Of a DNA stretch of 26,230 nucleotides, positions 14,680 through 21,743 are shown piece by piece. Within the stretch, counting starts at the first letter, position 1; every line of letters begins with the position of its first letter. The stretch spans positions 1 through 26,230 of the forward strand of contig JAEZVA010000003.1 in NCBI GenBank assembly GCA_023443315.1. The letters run 5' to 3'. The DNA comes from Bacillota bacterium (lineage in GTDB: Bacteria > Bacillota > Clostridia > Oscillospirales > Ruminococcaceae). A program made the position numbers and the translations under genes. The notes beneath the pieces were generated by a model. That model was not told where the DNA came from. It did no database searches and saw only the letters and a program-made list of their open reading frames with translations.

Positions 14680-15546
14680 TTACCTTTTGCGCGCACGAAT
14701 AAACTGAACAGCCGACGTGCCCGCCACTGCGCCCTCATACACCGCTTTGGCAATCTGGTATAACCCGCCAGTGCAGTCGCCTGCCGCAAATAGCCCGGGT
14801 ACGGCGGTCTGCATGGCGCTGTCCACCACCACCGAGGTACCGTTTAGCTCGGCACCCAACTTTCGGGCAAGGTCGCCGCTGCCTGCAACACCAAGCGCCA
14901 CAAACACGCCCTTGACCGCGAGTGTGCTTTCATCCGCAAAACGCACGGTCTGTAACGCCGCGTCGCCCTCTAGCGCCGTAATCTTCTCCGTGATGACGGA
15001 AAGCTTGTCGGGGGTATCGGACGGCGCGGGCTTGCCGTTTGTAATCAGTGTCACCGACCCTGCAACGGGCAACAGCTCCGCCGCCTCATGCAAAGCGTAA
15101 TCGCCATCACCCAGCACCGCCACATCCTTACCCTTGTAAAAGAACGCGTCGCACACCGCGCAGTAGCTTACCCCTTTGCCCTCATACTCCGCAAGCCCCG
15201 GTATCTTTGGCGCCTTGCGCGAAGAACCTGTGGCAAGAATAACCGCTGGTGCTTCGTACCGTGCGTCGGCGATACCCACCTCAAAGCCGTCCGCCGCGTA
15301 GCCGATGGAGAGTACCTCACCCGTCACCATCTTAGCGCCCAGACGCGCAGCCTGCGCGATTCCGGCGAGGTGTAAATCCTCGCCCGTCACAGGCTCGGCA
15401 AAACCGTAGTAGTTTTCCACTTTATCTGCTTTCGCAAGCGAGCCGCCATCCCGCCCGATTACCGTCACACTCAGTCCCGCGCGCGCGGCATAGATTGCAG
15501 CCGATATCCCTGCAGGACCATTGCCCAGAACCAAAACGTCCGCCAT
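14680..15546 (-). CDS. Thioredoxin-reductase-like flavoprotein
   Basis: A 288-residue two-dinucleotide-domain flavoprotein. The FAD motif is VLVLGNGPAGISAAIYAARA (residues 4-23), the redox disulfide is CAVCD (C129, C132), ATGSSRKAPKIPG follows the first domain, and the second FAD motif is GLFAAGDCTGG. These place it in the thioredoxin reductase family. The NADPH domain has GDGDYALHEA (147-156), but VTLITNGKPAP stands where NADPH-dependent enzymes have HRRxxxR, so the electron donor may not be NADPH. Related clostridial proteins include ferredoxin-dependent enzymes; that assignment here is inferred. No thioredoxin gene is adjacent. The leader on the minus strand carries a hairpin (about 15580-15606). 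Confidence 0.85.
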   Translation of the reverse strand: MADVLVLGNGPAGISAAIYAARAGLSVTVIGRDGGSLAKADKVENYYGFAEPVTGEDLHLAGIAQAARLGAKMVTGEVLSIGYAADGFEVGIADARYEAPAVILATGSSRKAPKIPGLAEYEGKGVSYCAVCDAFFYKGKDVAVLGDGDYALHEAAELLPVAGSVTLITNGKPAPSDTPDKLSVITEKITALEGDAALQTVRFADESTLAVKGVFVALGVAGSGDLARKLGAELNGTSVVVDSAMQTAVPGLFAAGDCTGGLYQIAKAVYEGAVAGTSAVQFIRARKR

Positions 15547-15895
15547 ACAAACACCGTCCCTATCAAAATAATCCTTTTTGCACTTGCATAAAAAATGCGA
15601 AAGTGCTTATAAAAAGACTTTACTCTATTATATCCTGCCCTGTGCGGCAGCTACAGTGATTGTATCACAAAAACCACTACCCGTCACGCGCTTTTGGCAG
15701 ATATCTGGGGGTTACGACTCAGCATGGTGTGAATTATTATACAGCAAACACCGCCAATGGATAAAAAACAGATAAATATCGTGCGCTTTCCTTGACAATA
15801 GACTGTAAATGCGAGAAAATATAATGTAATATCATGCAGGTAAACTGCTTGTATGATAGTCAGTCGAGACCCAAAGAAGAAAGGAAGAGTAATTT
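15547..15895. promoter_or_regulatory. Divergent control region, flavoprotein and ABC importer
   Basis: No gene is seen in these 349 bp. Toward the flavoprotein gene, GCACTTGCAT and ATGC-GA-AAGTGC form a hairpin (15580-15606). Toward the importer, TTGACA (15792-15797) is a perfect -35 box, but the perfect TATAAT (15820-15825) lies 22 bp away; GAAAAT (15815-15820) is at the right 17-bp distance, so the true -10 is unclear. A bulged inverted repeat (TATCATGCAG 15830-15839, CTGC 15845-15848, ATGATA 15853-15858) follows and could be an operator. Confidence 0.5.
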
Positions 15896-16711
15896 ATGAA
15901 AAGGATACTTGGCATTGTTCTTGCGGCTTGCATGCTGCTTGCCGCTACGGCTTCGCTTACCGCCTGCGCGGGGAACACAGGCGGCGATCTACGCGTTGGC
16001 ATGGAGTGCGGCTACGCGCCCTTTAACTGGACACAGGTAGACGACTCCAACGGTGCGGTTGCCATCGAAGGCGGCGGGTATGCCGGCGGCTACGATGTAG
16101 AGATTGCAAAGATCCTCGCCGAAAAGCTCGGCAAGAAGCTGGTCATTGTTAAAACCGAATGGGGCGGACTGCCCACAGCGGTACAGTCCGGCACCATCGA
16201 CGCCATCATCGCGGGCATGAGCCCAACCGCAGAGCGCAAGGAAAGCATCGATTTTTCTGAAAACTATTATAAGTCCGACCTTGTTATGGTTGTGAAAAAG
16301 GGCGGCGCGTTTGAAGGCGCTAAGAGCATTCAGGACTTTGCGGGTGCTAAGATTACCGCACAGCTCGGCACCTTCCACTACACCGTTATCGAGCAGATTA
16401 ACGGCGTAAACCTGCTAGAGGCAATGGACGATTTCGGCGCGATGCGTGTTGCGCTCGAGTCGGGCATCATCGACGGATATGTATCCGAGCGTCCCGAGGG
16501 CGTATCCGCTATTTCTGCCAACGCTAACTTTGCAATGGTTGAGTTCGAGGACGGCTTTGTTGCTTCGGATGATGATGTTGCGATTGCGGTAGGTCTGAAA
16601 AAGGGCAGCCCCCTGACCGCGCAGATCAACAAGATTCTTGCTGGAATTACAGAAGAACAGCGCGTGGAGATAATGGATAAGGCAATCATCAACCAGCCCA
16701 GCGAGCAGTAA
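15896..16711 (+). CDS. Amino-acid ABC transporter substrate-binding lipoprotein
   Basis: A 271-residue extracellular lipoprotein that captures a polar amino acid for import. The signal peptide ends in the lipobox LTAC with lipid-bearing C24. The family-3 solute-binding fold starts at LRVGMECGYAPFNW; GGYDVEIAKILAEKLGKKL, the hinge IIAGMSPTAERKESIDFSEN (the Arg binds the ligand carboxylate in relatives) and ITAQLGTFHY are typical. The exact amino acid cannot be read from the sequence. The start at 15896 follows AAGGAAG. It is the first gene of a three-gene importer operon; the permease begins 44 bp downstream. Confidence 0.94.
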   Translation: MKRILGIVLAACMLLAATASLTACAGNTGGDLRVGMECGYAPFNWTQVDDSNGAVAIEGGGYAGGYDVEIAKILAEKLGKKLVIVKTEWGGLPTAVQSGTIDAIIAGMSPTAERKESIDFSENYYKSDLVMVVKKGGAFEGAKSIQDFAGAKITAQLGTFHYTVIEQINGVNLLEAMDDFGAMRVALESGIIDGYVSERPEGVSAISANANFAMVEFEDGFVASDDDVAIAVGLKKGSPLTAQINKILAGITEEQRVEIMDKAIINQPSEQ

Positions 16712-16755
16712 TCAATACATAATACGTTTTTTAATACGGAAAGGAGCCATTCATC

Positions 16756-17553
16756 ATGCTACTATCAGCAGCCACTGCAGTTGTCGAAAAAGGGTTCTGG
16801 GATTGGGTTGCTCAAATCTGGACCGTGTACTGGCCGCTGTTTCTCAGGGGCATGGGCATTACCCTGCTTATCGCCATAACCGGCACCATAATCGGCTCGG
16901 TCATCGGTCTAATCGTCGGCGTTATCCGCACCGTGCCGATAGGCCCAAGGGACCCTTCACTAAAACGGGGGCTGCTGCGTGTGGTAAATGCGCTGCTTTC
17001 GGTATACATAGAGGTTTTTCGCGGCACACCAATGATAGTACAGGCGATGGTCATCTACTACGGCGCCGCTTTTGCGGGTGTGCGTCTGGATACGACTGTA
17101 GCAGGTATTATTATTGTCTCCATCAATACCGGCGCGTATATGGCAGAGATTGTGCGCGGCGGTATTCTGTCGGTGGATAAGGGGCAGTTTGAGGCTGCCC
17201 ACTCCATCGGTATGAACCATTTTCAAACTATGATTAGCATTGTCATGCCGCAGGTTATCCGCAACATTCTGCCCGCCACGGGCAATGAGTTTGTCATCAA
17301 TATTAAGGATACCTCGGTGCTTAACGTTATCTCGGTAAGCGAGCTGTTCTTTGCCTCCAAAACCGTGTCCACTACAACGTATCAGTACTTCCCGACGTTC
17401 TTTATCACCTGCATCATCTATTTTATAATGACCTTTACTGTTACCCGCATCCTTCGTTTTGTGGAACGCAAAATGGACGGGGCAGATAGCTATACCATCC
17501 ACGGCTCCCAAACCACGCCGGAGCAGGAGATGAAGGTAAGGGGGACGTTGTGA
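16756..17553 (+). CDS. Amino-acid ABC transporter permease
   Basis: A 265-residue membrane protein of the HisM/GlnP type, forming the channel of the importer. Visible are about five membrane spans, the family signature FRGTPMIVQAMVIYYG, and the ATPase-contact loop (EAA-type) QFEAAHSIGMNHFQTMISIV followed by MPQVIRNILPATGNEF and KDTSVLNVI. The start at 16756 follows AAAGGAG at good spacing. The last bases overlap the ATPase start as TGATG. The N-terminal 30 residues precede the first span and are not unusual for the family. It likely works as a homodimer because no second permease is present. Confidence 0.94.
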   Translation: MLLSAATAVVEKGFWDWVAQIWTVYWPLFLRGMGITLLIAITGTIIGSVIGLIVGVIRTVPIGPRDPSLKRGLLRVVNALLSVYIEVFRGTPMIVQAMVIYYGAAFAGVRLDTTVAGIIIVSINTGAYMAEIVRGGILSVDKGQFEAAHSIGMNHFQTMISIVMPQVIRNILPATGNEFVINIKDTSVLNVISVSELFFASKTVSTTTYQYFPTFFITCIIYFIMTFTVTRILRFVERKMDGADSYTIHGSQTTPEQEMKVRGTL

Positions 17554-18287
17554 TGAAGGTTATTGAGGTAAAACACCTAGAAAAGAAGTTTGGCGAGAAC
17601 GTGGTTCTCAAGGATATCAACCTGGACGTGCATAAGGGAGAGGTTGTCTGTGTCATCGGCTCGAGCGGTTCGGGTAAGAGCACGCTGTTGCGTTGTATCA
17701 ACCTGCTCGAGGAACCTACCGGCGGCGAGATTACCTACCACGGCGAAAACGTGCTTTCTAGCCGGCTTTCGCGCACCGAGTACCGTACCAAGCTTGGCAT
17801 GGTGTTTCAGCAGTTTAACCTGTTTAACAACCTCACAGCACTGGATAACTGCACCGTAGGGCAGATTAAGGTGTTAAAGCGCGACAAAAAGGAAGCGGAG
17901 CAAACCGCGATGAGGTATCTTGACCTGGTGGGGATGTCGCAGTACATCAACGCGCGCCCAGCCCAGCTTTCGGGCGGGCAGAAGCAGCGTGTCGCGATAG
18001 CGCGCGCCCTATCCATGGAGCCTGACGCGCTGTTATTTGACGAACCGACCAGTGCGCTCGACCCCGAGATGGTGGGCGAGGTGCTAAAGGTCATGAAGAC
18101 CCTTGCAGGCAGCGGGCTTACCATGATGGTGGTCACCCACGAGATGGACTTTGCAAGAGAGGTCGCAAACCGCGTGCTGTTTATGGACAAGGGTGTTATC
18201 GTAGAGGATGCTCCCCCCGAGGAGATCTTCACAAACCCAAAAAACGACCGTACCAAGGAATTCTTAAAAAGAACTTTGGAACGCTAA
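17553..18287 (+). CDS. Amino-acid ABC transporter ATP-binding protein
   Basis: A 244-residue ATPase of the polar amino-acid uptake group (GlnQ/HisP type). Walker A is GSSGSGKS (36-43), followed by the Q-loop FQQFNLFNN, signature LSGGQKQRVAIARAL, Walker B ALLFDEPTSALD and H-loop VVTHEMDFA. The ATG at 17553 overlaps the permease stop by one base (TGATG), which suggests translational coupling; a GTG at 17550 is an alternative start one codon earlier. AAGGGGG lies upstream within the permease gene. A strong hairpin terminator follows the stop by 23 bp. The three genes make a complete importer. Confidence 0.96.
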   Translation: MKVIEVKHLEKKFGENVVLKDINLDVHKGEVVCVIGSSGSGKSTLLRCINLLEEPTGGEITYHGENVLSSRLSRTEYRTKLGMVFQQFNLFNNLTALDNCTVGQIKVLKRDKKEAEQTAMRYLDLVGMSQYINARPAQLSGGQKQRVAIARALSMEPDALLFDEPTSALDPEMVGEVLKVMKTLAGSGLTMMVVTHEMDFAREVANRVLFMDKGVIVEDAPPEEIFTNPKNDRTKEFLKRTLER

Positions 18288-18310
18288 ATGGCACAATGCT
18301 ACTGCAAAAC

Positions 18311-18342
18311 AAACCCCCGAACGGCTGACCGTTCGGGGGTTT
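18311..18342. terminator. Terminator of the ABC operon
   Basis: A perfect 14-bp stem, AAACCCCCGAACGG (18311-18324) with its complement (18329-18342), closes on CTGA. It lies between convergent transcription units and could work both ways. Confidence 0.9.
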
Positions 18343-18439
18343 GCTTATCTTCGTAAAACCTTCTGGAAGCCGCCATATCACAAACGGCAATCAGGCATCC
18401 GCTGTATCTCATAGTAAATCCCTCTTCTCTTGTGCAAGC

Positions 18440-18817
18440 TCATTCACCAGTGCCTGTAATTTCGGCTTGAACCTTTTTGCTCAGGGATGTAAGCAACAGG
18501 TGGTAGGAACGGTCTATCATCTCCCGCATCAGCTCGTCAGATACCTTTCCCTCAAGGTAAACCGAGTTCCAGTGCACCTTGTTTAAGTAATACCCGGGAA
18601 TGATATCGCCACTACTTGTTGAGCGCACGAACTCGCCGAACTCCGGCTCCAGCTTTAGGCTGAAGATGGGTCTGCCTGTTTTGTCGCCGCCAAGCATCGC
18701 GAACATCTTGCCGCGCAGCAGATAACGCACGGCGTTCCATTCGGTCTTAAAGTCTTTTTCCGCCCCTGCCTTTGCTAGGCAGTAGTCGTCAACCCATTCA
18801 TATGGCGCTATCAGCAC
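18440..18817 (-). CDS. YjbR/MmcQ-like protein
   Basis: A 125-residue cytoplasmic protein of the MmcQ/YjbR family (CyaY-like double-wing fold, often annotated as DNA-binding, true role unclear). Typical elements are YEWVDDYCLAKAGAEKDF, KMFAMLGGDKTGRPIFSLKL and YYLNKVHWNSVYLEG, which is the family's most conserved stretch. The start is a GTG at 18817: AGGAGG (complement of 18825-18830) is seven bases upstream. This start overlaps the stop of the DUF3795-like gene by seven bases, so the two are probably coupled. Confidence 0.85.
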   Translation of the reverse strand: MLIAPYEWVDDYCLAKAGAEKDFKTEWNAVRYLLRGKMFAMLGGDKTGRPIFSLKLEPEFGEFVRSTSSGDIIPGYYLNKVHWNSVYLEGKVSDELMREMIDRSYHLLLTSLSKKVQAEITGTGE

Positions 18818-19083
18818 GTTGTCGCCTCCTTTAGCCAAGCCTTGCACTGCGCAATGCGTTTGCCGTCGTCTCCCTGCTCCTTGTCATACGCGAACTGGTT
18901 TAACAGGGCACACGCAAATGACTCGCATTGCCCACAGTGCTCATGTCCCTTTTGCTCGCAGCAGTGTTTGACGGGGCAGCGCTCACCCCAAAACGGCTTG
19001 TCGATGAGGGTGCAACCCTTACAACCCATCGGCTCCTTGTATGTACATTCGCTGCAAAGGATTCCGCATCGTGATTCAATCAT
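18811..19083 (-). CDS. DUF3795-like cysteine-rich protein
   Basis: A 90-residue protein dominated by cysteines: CGILCSECTY, CKGC, CPVKHCCEQKGHEHCGQC and later single Cys, 13 Cys in all by my count. This matches the pattern of small DUF3795 proteins, which presumably bind zinc or another metal; function is unknown. The ATG at 19083 follows AAGGGGG. It lies 53 bp after the AraC gene on the same strand and overlaps the YjbR-like gene, so it probably belongs to the same transcript. Confidence 0.85.
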   Translation of the reverse strand: MIESRCGILCSECTYKEPMGCKGCTLIDKPFWGERCPVKHCCEQKGHEHCGQCESFACALLNQFAYDKEQGDDGKRIAQCKAWLKEATTC

Positions 19084-19136
19084 TGGTTTTCCCCCTTTCC
19101 TTTCCGATTCCTAATGATGTTTTGATATATGATACA

Positions 19137-19958
19137 TTAGAACTTGTTCTTTTCATTGTAAAAATCGGACATGTTGCTTAAAAACGCACCAGGGGCTATA
19201 CCGCACACCTCGCGAAATTCGCGGTTAAAATGCGACTGGTCATAATACCCCGCATGTTGTGCGCATTCGGTTAGCGTCAAATTACGGCGCTGCATCAGTA
19301 GCATTGCCTTGTTTATACGAAAAAGCTGCAGGCAGTTTTTCGCACTGATACCAATTTCGCTGTAAAATAGACGGTTAAGATGCCGCTCGCTGTAACACAT
19401 CGCATTCGCAAGCTGTTTCACCGTAGCGGAGGGGGCGGCGTTTTTTATCAATGAAGTTACGGCACTCGGGGTTACCGATGCCGTTTGGGATAAAATCGAA
19501 AGAAACAGCGTGTCCAGCAGTCTTGTTAGTTCATCTTCATCCTGCGCGTGGCTTATCACCTCGCGCAACGCAATATCCAGCGCAGGCAGGCAGTTGTGCA
19601 GTGGGATGATGCGATCGACAAACTCCTGTTGCGGATAGCCGGTTAGCCGGTGTGCTCCGCCCGGTAAAAACTCCACAAACAGGTGACATGGCGAAGCATT
19701 TGCCTGCGTGCCTACAACCGCGGTTTTGGTCGTCGGTCCCCAAAGCGAGGAGACGACCTGACGCTCCTCAATGCTGCATATAATACAACCGCTTACGTCT
19801 GGTACAAGCGTAAGCGGCAGGGATACAACAGCAGTATAGGGCAGCATAATGGTATAATGCGCAATGTAAGGGCGCAACAGGGCATGAGGCGTCAGGTAAC
19901 GGCGCAAGATGCTGTCGGTTTGCGTATCCAGAGAAAATAAAAATGGATGTTTGGGCAT
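19137..19958 (-). CDS. AraC-family transcriptional regulator
   Basis: A 273-residue regulator. Residues about 15-165 form a sensor region of the kind found in many AraC proteins (ALLRPYIAHY, then FVEFLPGGAHRLTG), and the last 100 residues hold the two helix-turn-helix motifs: TVKQLANAMCYSERHLNRLF and LTECAQHAGYYDQSHFNREF. The start was set at 19958 (MPKHPFLFSL) since GGAGG lies seven bases upstream; the frame runs on to 20165, but that would overlap the preceding gene. The gene starts 17 bp after the carboxypeptidase-like gene ends and is likely co-transcribed with it. Effector and targets are unknown. Confidence 0.9.
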   Translation of the reverse strand: MPKHPFLFSLDTQTDSILRRYLTPHALLRPYIAHYTIMLPYTAVVSLPLTLVPDVSGCIICSIEERQVVSSLWGPTTKTAVVGTQANASPCHLFVEFLPGGAHRLTGYPQQEFVDRIIPLHNCLPALDIALREVISHAQDEDELTRLLDTLFLSILSQTASVTPSAVTSLIKNAAPSATVKQLANAMCYSERHLNRLFYSEIGISAKNCLQLFRINKAMLLMQRRNLTLTECAQHAGYYDQSHFNREFREVCGIAPGAFLSNMSDFYNEKNKF

Positions 19959-19975
19959 AGGGCAGCCTCCGGCTT

Positions 19976-21292
19976 TCACCGTCTCATCGGCGGGCGTGGT
20001 GCACCTTGCTCCTTTTCCATATCCCCGCGCATGCGCCGACGTTTTTCGTCCAGCATACGCAGCTTCTTTTTTCGGTATCGCATCATGTTTATCTGCCGAA
20101 TAATTACAAGTAGTACAAACAGCCCGACAATGACGCCGAGTATAGTCAGCAGCACGGTAGCCCATGCGGGCGCCGCGCCTTTTTCGGTTACCGCCTTATC
20201 CGCCACCAGATTCACCGCGAGCAGCAGCTCGTTTTCATACAAGATATCGGCAACGCCCACCACATCACCCTTGCGAACGGTGGTGGTTATGGTCGCGGGA
20301 ACGCGGCATAGAACATACACATCATCGACTACTGCACTTTTGGGGATTATGGAGTCAAGCTTTTTAGAAAGGGATAGGGGCAGGGAATCCTGCATAAAGC
20401 CTTCCCCGACGGCAACCTCCGTCACAGGCTCACCCGCTTTTGGCGATTGTACCAGCTTGCAGGTGGAGAGTGCCCATTCAAACAGACCCTTTGCGTCGGT
20501 AAATACAGAGCCATCGCCCGGCGCACCCAGCAGTACCAACAGCAGCTTCATGCCGTTTTGTTCCATGACACAAACCAGGTTTGTCGTTCCATCCGAACCA
20601 ACGCTATATTTGATGCCGCGTGCCCCTTCTAAGTAGGTCAGCTCGTCCGCGGTATTTTCAACCCCGTTTTCGTTCTCTATCGTATCCTCCTCATGCGTGT
20701 CTGAAGAGGGAAGGTGATACGCAGTCTCACCCGCAATCGACATGTAGAGTTCATTTTGATAAACCTTGCTTGCAATCATCGCAATATCGCGCGCGGTGGT
20801 GTAGTTGTTGGAGCCACCCTCGCCGCTTGCGTCAGAGAAGTTGGTGGAATTGGTACCCAAGCCGCGCGCACGTTCGTTTAAGCGTGAGATAAACTTGTTC
20901 TGGTCACCGCCGCCCACCGTAAAGGCAATCAGCTGCGCTGCCGGGGTGTTCGAGTCTAGAATAATATATCGCAGCAGCTGTTCCATCGTATAACTTGTTT
21001 CGCCCTCTTCGCCGTTGTCGAGCGTAACGGGGGATGCCACATCTGCGGCAAGATCCTCGGTTTCTTCTATGGCAAGTAGCGCCGTTAACATCTGTGTTAA
21101 CGAATGGGGGATGGCACGATCATCCGGCGCTTTCTCGTAGATGATATCGCCAGAACCAAGCTCTATCATAAACACATTGGCGCTCGCTGCTTCAAACGCA
21201 GGTTTGTGTTCAACGGGCTTGCTTTGCTTTGCACAGGCTGCAAACAGAAACACACTGGCAAAAAACAAGCTGATCGTTCGTCTAAACAACAT
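19976..21292 (-). CDS. DD-carboxypeptidase-fold lipoprotein with degenerate active site
   Basis: A 438-residue membrane-linked protein of the S11 (PBP5/DacF-like) fold. The start is set at 21292 (MLFRRTISLF), with GGAGGG upstream; the signal peptide ends in FAAC, so C20 may be lipidated. A C-terminal membrane helix (about 388-410) and a basic tail follow. The three catalytic motifs are altered: SxxK reads SLTQ (64-67, Lys lost), SxN reads DSN (113-115) and KTG reads KYS (228-230). Other fold features remain (ANVFMIELGSGDIIYEK, TNFSDASG, TTARDIAMIA). Peptidoglycan trimming is therefore unlikely; a binding or regulatory role is inferred. It appears to be the first gene of an operon with the AraC regulator. 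Confidence 0.85.
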   Translation of the reverse strand: MLFRRTISLFFASVFLFAACAKQSKPVEHKPAFEAASANVFMIELGSGDIIYEKAPDDRAIPHSLTQMLTALLAIEETEDLAADVASPVTLDNGEEGETSYTMEQLLRYIILDSNTPAAQLIAFTVGGGDQNKFISRLNERARGLGTNSTNFSDASGEGGSNNYTTARDIAMIASKVYQNELYMSIAGETAYHLPSSDTHEEDTIENENGVENTADELTYLEGARGIKYSVGSDGTTNLVCVMEQNGMKLLLVLLGAPGDGSVFTDAKGLFEWALSTCKLVQSPKAGEPVTEVAVGEGFMQDSLPLSLSKKLDSIIPKSAVVDDVYVLCRVPATITTTVRKGDVVGVADILYENELLLAVNLVADKAVTEKGAAPAWATVLLTILGVIVGLFVLLVIIRQINMMRYRKKKLRMLDEKRRRMRGDMEKEQGAPRPPMRR

Positions 21293-21387
21293 TATAATCC
21301 CTCCACGCAGTAATCGGCAGAACAGCCGTAACATATGTAATAAATCAATGTGTATTGCGCAAACAAGTGAATTGCCCAATTAAAACC

Positions 21388-21396
21388 ATTATAGCA
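21388..21396 (-). promoter_or_regulatory. Extended -10 promoter of the carboxypeptidase-like gene
   Basis: On the minus strand TGCTATAAT is a perfect -10 box with the extended TGn motif. No good -35 box is seen at the usual distance. The leader would be about 90 nt. Confidence 0.5.
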
Positions 21397-21540
21397 GATG
21401 TTTGCTGATTAATATAGTGTCGCAGGTCGGCGAATTCCCTGCATTTATATTTAAACATAGCGAGTTATGGTGTGAAAAAACACAATAATAGTTACGCTTG
21501 AGCCAAAGGGGGAATTAAAGGTGAATTATTCTAGCAGATA

Positions 21541-21549
21541 TGGTATAAT
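21541..21549 (+). promoter_or_regulatory. Extended -10 promoter of the large repeat protein
   Basis: TGGTATAAT is a perfect -10 box with the extended TGn motif; the -35 region (GTGAAT, 21521-21526) is weak. The implied leader is about 190 nt and contains a bulged hairpin (ACCC and ATTTGT at 21583-21595 with ACAAAT and GGGT at 21599-21608). No known riboswitch is recognised in it. Confidence 0.5.
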
Positions 21550-21743
21550 ATCCGCAAAAGAAGAACTATTTAATACATAAAAACCCTCGATTTGTTTCAC
21601 AAATGGGTGGTATTGTCATTATAGAAAGTCGGAAAACAGGTTAAGTTATGGGCGTTTTTGCCGATATGTATAACAGAGTATAACCTTGTTACAAACAGGT
21701 TTTGATAAAGTCAGCGGTATCGCCGACACGGAGGTGAGCGGGT

